Source of the DNA: Kribbella soli
Lineage (GTDB): Bacteria > Actinomycetota > Actinomycetes > Propionibacteriales > Kribbellaceae
Direction: 5' to 3'
Assembly (NCBI RefSeq): GCF_004331345.1
Contig: NZ_SJJZ01000002.1
Location: 372,001 to 436,000 of the forward strand
Length of the DNA stretch: 64,000 bases
Part shown: positions 8,074 to 16,232 of the stretch, piece by piece
Position numbering within the stretch: the first letter of the stretch is position 1
Layout of the letters: every line of letters begins with the position of its first letter
The notes under the pieces: generated by a model
Told to the model about the DNA's origin: nothing
Database searches by the model: none
What the model saw: only the letters and a program-made list of their open reading frames with translations
Made by a program: the position numbers and the translations under genes

Positions 8074-8874
8074 TCAGCTCACGCGGAAGACCGGCCAGGC
8101 GATGCCGGTGCGCCAGGCTCTCGGGTCCGGGTCGTCTCGCGGGCCGATCGAATACGTCTCCTGCACCGGGCCCGCAACGGCCAAGGCATGCTCGTGCACC
8201 CAGGTCGCGAGCCTGCCGTAGGTGACGTCGATGTCGTCGTGGGGTCCGTGGTGGACCGTGGCAGCGAGTTCGGCGGCGGGCAGTTCGACCGGGCGCACCC
8301 GGCCGTACGACGGCGCCTCGGCCACGGGGTAGTAGACCAGAACGGTCCCGCGGCCCTCGGCGAACAGTTCGTTGTCGTAGTGCCCGCCGGGCGGACCTGC
8401 CGGCTTGGCGACGGCAGCGTTCAGCTCGGCCATCGCGCCGTCGTACCACGGGAGAACCTCGTCGAGGCTCAGGATGTCGGTGATGCCGGCAACCAACGTG
8501 GCGGGCTGCGAGCGGAGCTCGACCTCGAGGTCTCCTGGAGCGGGCCGGAGGAGCCGTTGCAGCGAGGTCACGGCCGCTCGGGTCCGCTCGAGCGTCTCCT
8601 GCAGGCGTTCGAGGTGGACCGCGACGAGCTCCGCGCGCCGGTCCGGATCGTCGGTCGCGATGATTTTGCCGACGTCTGCCAGCGGTACGTCGAGCTCGCG
8701 CAACCGGTGGATGACTTGAGCGGACGGGATCTGCTCGACCGCGTAGTACCTGTAGCCGCTGGACGGGTCGACAGCCGCCGGCTCGAGCAACCCGTTCTCG
8801 TGGTACCGCCGCAGCGTGCGCACACTCAGATGCGTCGCCCGCGCGAACTCGCCGATCGTCAGTCCGCTCTGCAC
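8074..8874 (-). CDS. MerR-family regulator with GyrI-like effector domain
   Basis: 266 aa from GTG 8874. Residues 1-70 are a MerR winged HTH (LTIGEFARATHLSVRTLRRY, SGYRYY), followed by a dimerisation helix (about 80-110). The C-terminus resembles GyrI/AraC effector-binding domains (TVLVYYPVAEAP, VHHGPHDDIDVTYGRLATWV) that bind hydrophobic drugs. The start was set where homology begins; the promoter in front leaves only a few bases of leader, so the mRNA may be leaderless. The divergent NTF2-like gene is a possible target. Confidence 0.85.
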   Translation of the reverse strand: MQSGLTIGEFARATHLSVRTLRRYHENGLLEPAAVDPSSGYRYYAVEQIPSAQVIHRLRELDVPLADVGKIIATDDPDRRAELVAVHLERLQETLERTRAAVTSLQRLLRPAPGDLEVELRSQPATLVAGITDILSLDEVLPWYDGAMAELNAAVAKPAGPPGGHYDNELFAEGRGTVLVYYPVAEAPSYGRVRPVELPAAELAATVHHGPHDDIDVTYGRLATWVHEHALAVAGPVQETYSIGPRDDPDPRAWRTGIAWPVFRVS

Positions 8875-8881
8875 GGGGTTC

Positions 8882-8912
8882 AGCCTGCACCCTCCCCCGG
8901 GGAGAGAGTCAA
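8882..8912 (-). promoter_or_regulatory. MerR-type promoter with 19-bp spacer
   Basis: On the minus strand TTGACT (8907-8912) and CAGGCT (8882-8887) are separated by 19 bp, and the spacer contains the dyad CTCCCC-GGGGGAG. Long-spacer promoters with a central dyad are the hallmark of MerR-activated genes. It should drive the merR-type gene itself, with transcription starting at or next to the GTG. Confidence 0.7.
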
Positions 8913-8954
8913 CTCCTTGCGTCTCCCCCACCGAGAGACCGCAGCATCGTCAGC

Positions 8955-9275
8955 ATGCTGCCTGACACGATTACCAAGTACCTGATCAGCCACGTCGCCC
9001 GGAACGTCCCGGCGGCGATGCGCTGGTACGCCGATGACGCCGAGGTCACCGATGACGGCAAGACCTATCGCGGCCACGACGAGATCCGCGCCTGGCTGGC
9101 GAGCTCGGCCAGTGAATACAGCTACACGACCGAACTCACCAGCGCCCGGCAGGTCGACGAACAGACCTACGTCGCGACCCACCATCTCGAAGGCAACTTC
9201 CCGGGCGGCACCGCCGACCTGGATTTCACCTTCACCCTGATCGACGGACGGATCGCCCGGCTCGTCATCTCCTGA
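8955..9275 (+). CDS. NTF2-like (SnoaL-type) small protein
   Basis: 106 aa, ATG 8955. The cone-shaped NTF2 fold is suggested by an N-terminal helix (ISHVARNVPAAMRWYADDAE), GHDEIRAWLAS, alternating strands (YVATHHLEGNF, LDFTFTLIDGRIARLVIS) and the small size. Members bind or isomerise small hydrophobic molecules. It is divergent from the MerR regulator, so it may be induced by it. Its 3' end overlaps the convergent Rsm22-like gene by 11 bp. Confidence 0.75.
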   Translation: MLPDTITKYLISHVARNVPAAMRWYADDAEVTDDGKTYRGHDEIRAWLASSASEYSYTTELTSARQVDEQTYVATHHLEGNFPGGTADLDFTFTLIDGRIARLVIS

Positions 9276-10233
9276 TCGGGGGCGATTCGTCACCCCACGA
9301 TGCGCCGCGAGCGGTCCGGTACGACGGAGAGGACTTCGGTACGACGACCCGCTCCGCCGTGCCGGCCGCGGTGCAGAGGTCGAGGACGACCTGACCCTTC
9401 CGACGGATCGGACGGGTCAGTACCCGCGCCGCGGCAGAGCGAACCGGGCACCGGGTCGCGACGACGTACGCGAACTTCTCGTCCTCGTAGTTGCGGGTGC
9501 CGTCCTTCATCACCCGGTGCAACTCGGTGCGTGCGAGGCGCGCGGCGAAGTGACACCAGTCGACCGGGCACGGCCCGTGGTGCGGACAGGGCGCCGCGAT
9601 CGTGAATCCCTGCTCGATCAGGAGTTCACGAGCGTCGAGGGTACGGCGGTGACCGCTCGGGGTGCCTGGTTCGACGACGACGATCGTGGTCGCTGAGCGG
9701 GCCGCCGTGTGGATCAGGTCGTGGCGGCCGTCTGCGGCGAGCTCGTTCAGGACGTAGCCGATCGTGAGGACGTCGACCGGCTCGACCGGTGCGGATCTGG
9801 TCCAGTCGCGGAGGTCGGCGGATGTCCAGCGCCAGCTGGACGGGAAGTTGCCGGCGGCAAGTTGCTTGCCGAGGCGGATGGCGGCGGGCTGACGTTCGAC
9901 GATCTCGGTCCTGATCGCCGGCCACAGCCAGGCAGCGGCCCACGCCGCGGATCCTGTCCCGCCACCGAAGTCCAGGTGCGTGGTGAAGGGCGAGTCGACG
10001 TGACGCCTGGCCATCGAGAGCACCGCGTGGAGTGCGCGGAAGGTCGCCGGCATCCGTACGACGGCGTAGGCGAGAGCATCGAGCGCGTCGCGTATCGCCG
10101 GGGCAGTGTCGTCGACCTGCTCGGTGCGGTAGCGGTGTGAGAGCGCGGCTACGCGGCCGCGGAGTTCGTGATGCGGTACGCCGGCGACGGCGCGCGCGAG
10201 GGCAGTATGCAGCTGAATGTCCACGGAGGACAT
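9265..10233 (-). CDS. Rsm22-family small-subunit rRNA methyltransferase
   Basis: 322 aa from ATG 10233, with GGAG 7 nt upstream. It has SAM motif I (HLDFGGGTGSAAWAA), an acidic motif II (IVERQPAAIRLG), LTIGYVLNEL, and the Rsm22 cysteine/histidine cluster CPHHGPCPVDWCHFAARL with ARTELHRVMKDG. The family acts on small-subunit ribosomal RNA (mitochondrial METTL17/Rsm22 and bacterial relatives). A short leader ORF with a strong ribosome-binding site lies 112 bp upstream, so expression may respond to translation stress. Confidence 0.82.
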   Translation of the reverse strand: MSSVDIQLHTALARAVAGVPHHELRGRVAALSHRYRTEQVDDTAPAIRDALDALAYAVVRMPATFRALHAVLSMARRHVDSPFTTHLDFGGGTGSAAWAAAWLWPAIRTEIVERQPAAIRLGKQLAAGNFPSSWRWTSADLRDWTRSAPVEPVDVLTIGYVLNELAADGRHDLIHTAARSATTIVVVEPGTPSGHRRTLDARELLIEQGFTIAAPCPHHGPCPVDWCHFAARLARTELHRVMKDGTRNYEDEKFAYVVATRCPVRSAAARVLTRPIRRKGQVVLDLCTAAGTAERVVVPKSSPSYRTARGASWGDESPPIRR

Positions 10234-10345
10234 GAGGGATCTCCGGTTCGATCGGCACGGAGTGCGCACCTGTTCGAGGGCGCACGTGACCCGCGGCCAG
10301 ACGCCGCGACGCACCAATCGGTCCGGGGGAAGAGCTGTCAGCCTC

Positions 10346-10402
10346 TCAGCGGGCAGCACACGAGGAGGGAATGGCGCGGAACCGGATAACCTTGCAAGCC
10401 AT
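10346..10402 (-). CDS. Short leader ORF (18 aa) upstream of Rsm22-like gene
   Basis: ATG 10402 follows GAGGAGG with a 6-nt spacer, the strongest ribosome-binding site in this area, and encodes MACKVIRFRAIPSSCAAR before TGA. It lies 112 bp upstream of the methyltransferase in the same direction. An AGAG..CTCT stem can form just after its stop. A -10-like TACGGT is about 25 bp upstream. This layout suits an attenuating leader peptide for a ribosome-acting gene; function is inferred, not shown. Confidence 0.5.
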   Translation of the reverse strand: MACKVIRFRAIPSSCAAR

Positions 10403-10460
10403 CACACACCTCCTCGATTCAGCACGACCGTAGCAGAGCACGGCGTACTGCGCTCCCGTT

Positions 10461-11051
10461 TTAGCGGCCTTCCGACGTACACAGACAAACCTTGTTGCCC
10501 TGCGGATCCGCGAGCACGATGAAGGCCGGCGCCTCCTCGTCGTAGACGACCTTGCCGCCCGCCGCTAGCGCAACCTCGATCCGCCCCGGCACGACCTCCG
10601 GTGGCAACCAGAGATCGAGATGGAACCGCTGGCGTGGCGTCTCGTGCGGTGTCGTGCCCTGGAACCACACGTTGGCGACGCGCCCCGTCGGATCGAAGAT
10701 GTCGTTGCCCGTGAAGGACTCCGTGCTGCCGGTCAGCACCGCGGCCCAGAACGGACCGAGCTCGACCAGATCCGCCGTGTCCAACCCGATCTCGAGCTGC
10801 GCCACGGCCATCGGATCGGCGGTCAGACCGTGCTCGGCCGCAATCGCACTGATCCGTCCCGCAAGCTCCGCGTCCCGGGTCGCAACATCCACGAAGGACG
10901 CACCGAGCCGCACGTCCGGTACGGCGTCCTGGCAGGCCTCCCCCACGGCCGCCACGAAGCGCACGCCATCTGCATACGCATCGATCAAGAACCTCGCGTG
11001 CAGCTTCTGCGCCAGCTTCCGCCAGTCCTGCAATCCAGTTTCAGACACCAT
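10461..11051 (-). CDS. Pterin-carbinolamine-dehydratase-like / VOC domain fusion
   Basis: 196 aa, ATG 11051. Residues about 5-95 resemble the PCD/DCoH fold (LQDWRKLAQKLHARFLIDAY, AELAGRISAIAAEHGLTADP). Residues about 105-195 are a VOC half (HLDLWLPPEVVPGRIEVALA, FIVLADPQGNKVCLC). The dehydratase part lacks an evident catalytic H-H motif, so it may be a scaffold. Actinobacteria carry similar fusions of unknown role. It is on the strand opposite to the UMP kinase gene that starts 126 bp away. Confidence 0.75.
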   Translation of the reverse strand: MVSETGLQDWRKLAQKLHARFLIDAYADGVRFVAAVGEACQDAVPDVRLGASFVDVATRDAELAGRISAIAAEHGLTADPMAVAQLEIGLDTADLVELGPFWAAVLTGSTESFTGNDIFDPTGRVANVWFQGTTPHETPRQRFHLDLWLPPEVVPGRIEVALAAGGKVVYDEEAPAFIVLADPQGNKVCLCTSEGR

Positions 11052-11176
11052 GACCCGAGGCTAGGACCCCACACCGACAGTTTCCGCGTGCAGGGTCGCG
11101 GAGGAACGGGTCCGTGATAGATCTGCTGTCGGTACGCCGCCACCGGACGTGCCTCTCGTCTTCAGAACGGAGCGGC

Positions 11177-11884
11177 ATGTACCGCAGGCTCGTCCTCAAG
11201 CTGTCCGGTCAGGCGATCGCCGGCCCGAACGAGTTCGGTTTCGCCAGCGACCGGCTCACCCATCTCGCGACCGAGGTGATCGCGCTGCGCGCCACCGGTG
11301 TCCAGGTCGCGGTCGTCGTCGGCGGCGGGAACGTGTTCCGCGGGAACCGAGCCGACGACTGGGGCATCGACCGGGTCGAGGCGGACAACATCGGCATGCT
11401 CGGCACCGTCATCAACGCGGTGCTGCTGCGCGGCCGGCTCGCGGCCCTCGGGGCGCACGGCGTACGGCTGATGACCGCGATCCCGATCGACAACCTGGCC
11501 GAACCGTACATCCGGCTGCGCGCACTCCGGCACCTGGAGAAGGGGTCGATCGTGCTGCTTGCCTGCGGCAACGGGCAGCCGTTCACCACCACGGACTACC
11601 CGTCCGTGCAGCGTGCCGTCGAACTGGAGGCGGACGCGTTACTGGTCGCGAAGAACGGCACCGACGGCGTGTACGACGCCGACCCGAACAAGCACCCCGA
11701 CGCGCGGCGGTTCGACCACTTGACGTACGCCGAGGTCATCGACCGCGGCCTCGGCGTGATGGACCAGACCGCCTTCATCCTCGCCCGCGACCACCACCTC
11801 CCCCTCCACGTCTTCGACATAGACCGCCCCGGCGCCGCCTCCGCCATCCTCAACGGCACTCCGCTGGGCACCCTCATCAACTGA
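11177..11884 (+). CDS. pyrH: UMP kinase (PyrH-type), paralogous location
   Basis: 235 aa from ATG 11177 with CGGAGC upstream. The amino-acid-kinase fold is clear: LVLKLSGQAIAG at the N-terminus, VVVGGGNVFRG, DNIGMLGTVINAVLLR (the uridylate kinase GMLAT-like region) and DALLVAKNGTDGVYDADPNK. PyrH phosphorylates UMP to UDP. Canonical bacterial pyrH sits with tsf and frr; neither is here, so this is probably a second copy. The GMLGT variant of GMLAT may mark altered regulation. Confidence 0.82.
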   Translation: MYRRLVLKLSGQAIAGPNEFGFASDRLTHLATEVIALRATGVQVAVVVGGGNVFRGNRADDWGIDRVEADNIGMLGTVINAVLLRGRLAALGAHGVRLMTAIPIDNLAEPYIRLRALRHLEKGSIVLLACGNGQPFTTTDYPSVQRAVELEADALLVAKNGTDGVYDADPNKHPDARRFDHLTYAEVIDRGLGVMDQTAFILARDHHLPLHVFDIDRPGAASAILNGTPLGTLIN

Positions 11885-11901
11885 GATCCATTCATCCCTC
11901 C

Positions 11902-11929
11902 CCCCGCTGACTGTGGAGCCTTTGCGGGG
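11902..11929 (+). terminator. Weak terminator-like hairpin after pyrH
   Basis: CCCCGC and GCGGGG are separated by 16 nt, and flanking CATCCC/GGATG could extend the stem imperfectly. There is no T-run. It separates pyrH from the APH-type gene. Confidence 0.3.
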
Positions 11930-11992
11930 ATGCTCGCGGACTGATCCACTTGTCACACCGACATGCGGCCGAGACCGGTGAGGTTGATGAAT

Positions 11993-12868
11993 ATGCAGGC
12001 TCTTCCTGAAACGCTCCTGGCGGAAGTTCGTGATCGGTACGGTGTTGTGGCCGACACCGCGGAAGCGATCAGCGGTGGGACCGCGAGCAAGCTCTGGCGG
12101 CTGGATTCAGAACCGTCCGTGGTCGTGAGGTTGTCGCAGTATTACCGACTGCCGGACCAGCAATGGTCGTGCAGAGTTGCCGCCGAGTTCGCCGGTGAGC
12201 TCTCCGAGGTGATTCCACCGCTGGTTGGGTCTGACGGGGAAGCGGTCTTCTCATGGCAGGGACGGCCGATCACCGTCTGGCCGTTTGTGATGGGTGAGCG
12301 CCTGGACAGACGGAATCTTGTCCAGCTTCGGCAGGCGGCTCGGCTGTTGGCACGGCTGCACCTATCTGCGCGTGCGTTTCCGAGTCTGAGCGAGGGAAAG
12401 CCTCCAGAACGTAATGACTCCGAGGCCGAGCGGCTGCTTCCCGATCCTGATCTGGATCGATGGCTGCGGTCCTGGCAGGAGCACAGCGATGATCAACAGG
12501 CCGGATGGATGCACCGTGACTTCTTCCCGGGCAATGTGCTGTGGCGGGACGGTCAGATCGTCGGCCTGGTTGATTGGGACGAGGTTGAATGGGGGCCGTT
12601 GACCAACGAGCTTGCGTGGTCGGTCTGGGAGTTCGGTCGGTCTCTCGCCGGCGATGCCCTGGACCTGGATCACGCGCTGGAGTTTCTGAGTGAGTACCGG
12701 CGGGCTGGCGGCCCGGTCCGACCGACGAATGATCTGATACCGCTGATCCGTGCGCGCCTGCGCAGCGATATTGCCTTCTGGCGGCGGGGCAACGCTGCCG
12801 ATCCTGCTGAGGATCGGGCAAAGGTTGCAGCCTTCTCAGCCCTTCGCCATGTCAGTCTGGTTCCCTAA
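11993..12868 (+). CDS. Aminoglycoside-phosphotransferase (APH) family protein
   Basis: 291 aa from ATG 11993, 9 nt after GGTGAGG; ATG 11987 is an alternative. Catalytic loop MHRDFFPGNVLW and DFG-equivalent GLVDWDEVEWGP with ELAWSVWEF are intact, so it should be an active small-molecule kinase. The target is unknown. Its third codon positions are noticeably less G/C-biased than its neighbours (runs such as GAAGTTCGTGATCGG), suggesting later acquisition. The second APH-type gene faces it at the 3' end. Confidence 0.78.
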   Translation: MQALPETLLAEVRDRYGVVADTAEAISGGTASKLWRLDSEPSVVVRLSQYYRLPDQQWSCRVAAEFAGELSEVIPPLVGSDGEAVFSWQGRPITVWPFVMGERLDRRNLVQLRQAARLLARLHLSARAFPSLSEGKPPERNDSEAERLLPDPDLDRWLRSWQEHSDDQQAGWMHRDFFPGNVLWRDGQIVGLVDWDEVEWGPLTNELAWSVWEFGRSLAGDALDLDHALEFLSEYRRAGGPVRPTNDLIPLIRARLRSDIAFWRRGNAADPAEDRAKVAAFSALRHVSLVP

Positions 12869-12903
12869 CCACCTGGCATACGGGATTCGCACCTGGGCTC
12901 TCA

Positions 12904-13668
12904 TCAACCGATCTCCCGCGCGATCGTGTCGAGGTGCGGCTGAATCCAGTCGCCGCCTGCTGCGTGTTCTGCTTGTAGCGCGATCAGTGACCACAGCACG
13001 CGGTACATCGAGAGCGTCCGGGGCGGTGCGTCGACCTCGCCGTACCCGGCCAAGAACGCGGCCGTCACGTCCGGCCCGGCCATGGACAACCGGGCGAGAT
13101 CGAACAGTGGATCGCCGTACGTCGCGTCGCCCCAGTCGAGGATCCCGGTCAGCTCGGCATCCTCGGCGTACACGTGCCGCAGATGCAGATCCCCGTGCAG
13201 CAAGGCAGGCCTCACCCCCGCCACACTCTCGACGAACTCCGGCACCACCGCCCGAACACGCGCCGCGAGCCCATCCGGCAGCACATCCAGCCCGTCCAAC
13301 ACACCCCGCAGACGATCTCCCCACGCAGCCGACGGGTCGGCGACCGTATGCACGCGCCGAACGCCCTCTCCAACCATCCGCAGGACCGCGCGGAGGTCCG
13401 GTGAGTCCGCCGCGAGCGGCCGCCCAGGAAGCTCCCGCATGATCAGGTACTCCGCAGACGACGTAACCACCTCAGGTGCAGGTACACCGACCGATCGCGC
13501 ACGCTGACACGCGTCGGCCTCCTCCGCAACCGTCGAGCCGGCCTTCAGGTAATAGACGCCGGCATGCGTCTCCAGGCGGAACGTCTGATTGCCGACGAAC
13601 CCATTCACCGGGGTCGCGCGGACGACGGGACCCACGTGCGGTGTCGCGAGGGCGATCGGATCGAGCAT
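12904..13668 (-). CDS. APH-type phosphotransferase, second family member
   Basis: 254 aa, ATG 13668. It has a phosphate-loop strand (VVRATPVNGFVGNQTFRLET), LKAGS for the ATP-binding lysine, the Brenner motif LLHGDLHLRHVY, and the DFG-like GILDWGDATYGDPLFDLARL. The N in the usual HGDLHxxN is replaced by H (LHLRH), which may affect magnesium binding. It is convergent with the previous APH-type gene and unlike it in sequence and codon style. The substrate is unknown. Confidence 0.8.
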   Translation of the reverse strand: MLDPIALATPHVGPVVRATPVNGFVGNQTFRLETHAGVYYLKAGSTVAEEADACQRARSVGVPAPEVVTSSAEYLIMRELPGRPLAADSPDLRAVLRMVGEGVRRVHTVADPSAAWGDRLRGVLDGLDVLPDGLAARVRAVVPEFVESVAGVRPALLHGDLHLRHVYAEDAELTGILDWGDATYGDPLFDLARLSMAGPDVTAAFLAGYGEVDAPPRTLSMYRVLWSLIALQAEHAAGGDWIQPHLDTIAREIG

Positions 13669-13710
13669 CTGAGTCAGCCTACGGGTGGGTGTAGGTGGGG
13701 GCTAAATGGT

Positions 13711-13740
13711 TTGTTCGGGGGTGGGGAGGGTTGGTGTACT
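13711..13740 (+). promoter_or_regulatory. Candidate promoter of the ribosomal-protection gene
   Basis: TTGTTC (13711-13716) and TGTACT (13735-13740) are 18 bp apart, preceded by the A/T-rich GCTAAATGG at 13701. An A/T-rich block next to the -35 resembles WhiB7-type promoters of antibiotic-responsive actinobacterial genes. This is a resemblance only. Confidence 0.4.
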
Positions 13741-13782
13741 CGGGGCGTACGAACGAACAGGTGTCTTGTAAAGGAGTCCGTC

Positions 13783-13884
13783 ATGCGACCTCGCTTCATG
13801 GCTGTTGCGGAGACCGATGGCACCTGTTCTAAGGACATGAAGCGGCGTGGAAGTACTGAATCTTGGGATCCTGGCGCATGTTGA
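13783..13884 (+). CDS. Leader peptide ORF (33 aa) overlapping Tet/Otr-like gene
   Basis: ATG 13783 lies 6 nt after AAAGGAG, a near-ideal ribosome-binding site, while the downstream resistance-type gene has only a weak AAGGA 11 nt before its GTG. The peptide starts MRPRFMAVAETDGTCSKDMK and ends at TGA 13884, 35 nt inside the Tet-like gene in another frame. Leader ORFs that overlap the start are typical of ribosome-stalling attenuators of translation-targeting antibiotic resistance genes. Confidence 0.6.
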   Translation: MRPRFMAVAETDGTCSKDMKRRGSTESWDPGAC

Positions 13885-15811
13885 CGCCGGAAAGACCAGC
13901 CTGACCGAGCGGCTGCTGTACGCCGCCGGAGTCATCGACGAGGTCGGCAGCGTCGACGACGGGAACACCCAGACCGACTCGCTCGCGCTCGAACGGCAGC
14001 GCGGGATCACGATCAAGTCCGCCGTCGCCGCGTTCACGATCGGCGATGTCGGCATCAATCTGATCGACACCCCGGGGCACCCGGATTTCATCGCCGAGGT
14101 GGAGCGCGCGCTGAGCGTGCTCGACGGGGCGGTTCTGGTCATCTCGGCGGTGGAGGGCGTCCAGGCGCAGACGCGCGTACTCATGCGCACCCTGCAACGT
14201 CTGCGCATCCCCACCCTGATCTTCGTCAACAAGCTCGACCGGCCCGGCGCGCAGTACGACGGCGTACTGCGGCAGATCGCCGCGAAACTCACCCGAGAGA
14301 TCGTCCCGATGGGCGAGGCGGCGTACCTTGGCACGCCCGAGGCGATGTTCAAACCGATCGTGCAAGAGGACGCCCTGCTGGAGGTCCTCACCCGGCACGA
14401 CGACGCGCTCCTGCAGCGGTACGTCGACAACGAACCGCTGTCGTTGCACGAGGCACTTATCTCCCAGACGCACCAGGCGATCGTCCACCCGGTGTACTTC
14501 GGATCCGCGATCACCGGCGCGGGCACGGAAGCCCTCGCCGACGGCATCCGGGAACTGCTCCCCCGCGCCCGCACCACCGGCGTACCGCTCGACGGCACCG
14601 TGTTCAAGGTCGAACGCGGACCGGCCGGCGAGAAGATCGCCTACGTACGGATGTTCTCCGGCACGACCCAGGTGCGCGAGCGGGTGCGGTACGGCGACGC
14701 GGACGGGAAGATCACCGCGCTCGAGGTCATCGGCGAAGGCCCCGCAGCCACGATCCACGCCGGCCAGATCGGCCGCTTCTGGGGACTCGCGGACATCCGC
14801 ATCGGCGACACCCTGACCGATCTCCGGAACATTTCTGGCACGGAGCGCCCAATTGTTTCCGCAAAGGCGTTCTCCCCACCCACCCTCGAGACGGTCGTCA
14901 CGCCACGCAAACGCTCCGACAAAGGCAACCTGCGCGTCGCGCTCACCCAGCTCGCCGAGCAGGACCCGCTGATCAACCTCCGCCAGGACGATCTGCGGCA
15001 GGAAACCTACGTTTCCCTGTACGGCGAGGTGCAGAAGGAGGTCATCGAGTCCACGCTGGCCACCGACTTCGGGATCGAGGTCGACTTCCGCGAGACCACC
15101 ACGATCTGCATCGAGCGGATCGCCGGGACCGGGCAGGCGGTCGAGTTCAACAAGAAGGACGCGAACCCGTTCCTCGCCACCGTCGGGCTCCGTGTCGAAG
15201 CGGCACCGGTCAACGCCGGCGTCACCTTCGAACTGGAGGTCGAACTCGGCTCGATGCCGTACGCGTTCATCAAGGCCGTCGAGGAAACCGTCCGCGAAAC
15301 CCTGCACCAGGGCATCCACGGCTGGCAGATCCCGGACGCCCGCGTCGTGATGACGCACTCGGGCTACTCCGCCCGCCAGAGTCACGCCCACGCCGTGTTC
15401 GACAAGAGCATGTCCAGCACGGCCGGCGACTTCCGGTTCCTCACCCCGCTGGTCCTGATGACCGCCCTCCAGGAAGCAGGTACGACGGTGCACGAGCCGA
15501 TGCACAGCTTCCGTCTGGAGATCCCGACCGACACGACCCGCGCCGTACTCGCGGCCCTCGCCCGGCTCCGCGCCATCCCGCAGGTACCGGCGCTGGCCGC
15601 GGAAACCTCAACCCTGGAAGGAGAAATTCCCGCGGCCGCCGTGTACGAACTCGAGCAGCAGCTCCCCGCCCTCACCCGCGGCGAGGGCGTCCTGGAGTCG
15701 GCGTTCGAGCGCTACCAACCGGCGACCGGCCTGATCCCGGACCGCCCACGCACGGACCACGACCCCCTCAACCGCCGGGAGTACCTGCTCCATGTACAGC
15801 GCCGGGTCTAA
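13847..15811 (+). CDS. Tetracycline-resistance-type ribosomal protection GTPase (Tet/OtrA-like)
   Basis: 654 aa from GTG 13847 (MEVLNLGILAHVDAGKTSLT). G1 AHVDAGKT (10-17), RGIT (G2, about 52-55), DTPGH (G3, 74-78) and NKLD (G4, 128-131) are intact. The length and domain order match EF-G-like ribosomal protection proteins (G, II, III, IV, V), with domain IV near THSGYSARQSHAHAVF and the C-terminal helix. These GTPases eject tetracycline from the 30S A-site region. Many actinomycete members are chromosomal. Control is probably by the overlapping leader ORF. Confidence 0.87.
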   Translation: MEVLNLGILAHVDAGKTSLTERLLYAAGVIDEVGSVDDGNTQTDSLALERQRGITIKSAVAAFTIGDVGINLIDTPGHPDFIAEVERALSVLDGAVLVISAVEGVQAQTRVLMRTLQRLRIPTLIFVNKLDRPGAQYDGVLRQIAAKLTREIVPMGEAAYLGTPEAMFKPIVQEDALLEVLTRHDDALLQRYVDNEPLSLHEALISQTHQAIVHPVYFGSAITGAGTEALADGIRELLPRARTTGVPLDGTVFKVERGPAGEKIAYVRMFSGTTQVRERVRYGDADGKITALEVIGEGPAATIHAGQIGRFWGLADIRIGDTLTDLRNISGTERPIVSAKAFSPPTLETVVTPRKRSDKGNLRVALTQLAEQDPLINLRQDDLRQETYVSLYGEVQKEVIESTLATDFGIEVDFRETTTICIERIAGTGQAVEFNKKDANPFLATVGLRVEAAPVNAGVTFELEVELGSMPYAFIKAVEETVRETLHQGIHGWQIPDARVVMTHSGYSARQSHAHAVFDKSMSSTAGDFRFLTPLVLMTALQEAGTTVHEPMHSFRLEIPTDTTRAVLAALARLRAIPQVPALAAETSTLEGEIPAAAVYELEQQLPALTRGEGVLESAFERYQPATGLIPDRPRTDHDPLNRREYLLHVQRRV

Positions 15812-16191
15812 GCCGGCGTTGCCCATTCGACGAGTTGTACGACGACACCGTTGGGGTCGGTGACCTGGAACAGCTTCTCGCCCCAGGGCTCCTCGCGCAG
15901 CGGCATCGAGATCGTGACGCCCTCGGACCGCAGGCGCTGCTCCTCGGCCTCGATACCGGTGATCGTGAACGCCAGGATGAGGCCCGAGGCGCGCTGGTCA
16001 CGCTGCTCGGGCGGCAGGATCTCGATGCCGCGCTGCAGCAGGACGACGTCGACGGCGTCGTCGTCACGGGTGAGTTTCGCGAAACCTTCCGCCGCGACCT
16101 CCTCGGAGTACCCGAGGTGCTTGGTGAAGAAGGCGTGCGAGGCGGTGACGTCGTCGACGGTGAGCGAGAGGGTGGATGCGTTGATCTTCAG
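15808..16191 (-). CDS. VOC-family protein with apparent CTG start
   Basis: 127 aa. The fold begins KINASTLSLTVDDVTASHAF and ends FQVTDPNGVVVQLVEW. The GGAAGG ribosome-binding site sits 6 nt before an in-frame CTG at 16191, exactly where VOC homologues begin with MKI. No ATG, GTG or TTG lies nearby, and the upstream GTG at 16374 would add an arginine/proline-rich tail unlike the family. The gene is divergent from the TetR gene and its promoter region holds two copies of a 19-bp repeat, so it is probably TetR-controlled. Confidence 0.75.
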   Translation of the reverse strand: MKINASTLSLTVDDVTASHAFFTKHLGYSEEVAAEGFAKLTRDDDAVDVVLLQRGIEILPPEQRDQRASGLILAFTITGIEAEEQRLRSEGVTISMPLREEPWGEKLFQVTDPNGVVVQLVEWATPA

Positions 16192-16232
16192 GGGATTCCT
16201 TCCGGAGAACTCGGTGTACGGACGGACTGCGC

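Noticed and set aside
13829..15505. 558-aa minus-strand ORF opposite the Tet-like gene
   Set aside because: Shadow of the GTPase; low-complexity D/G/V/R composition and no domain.
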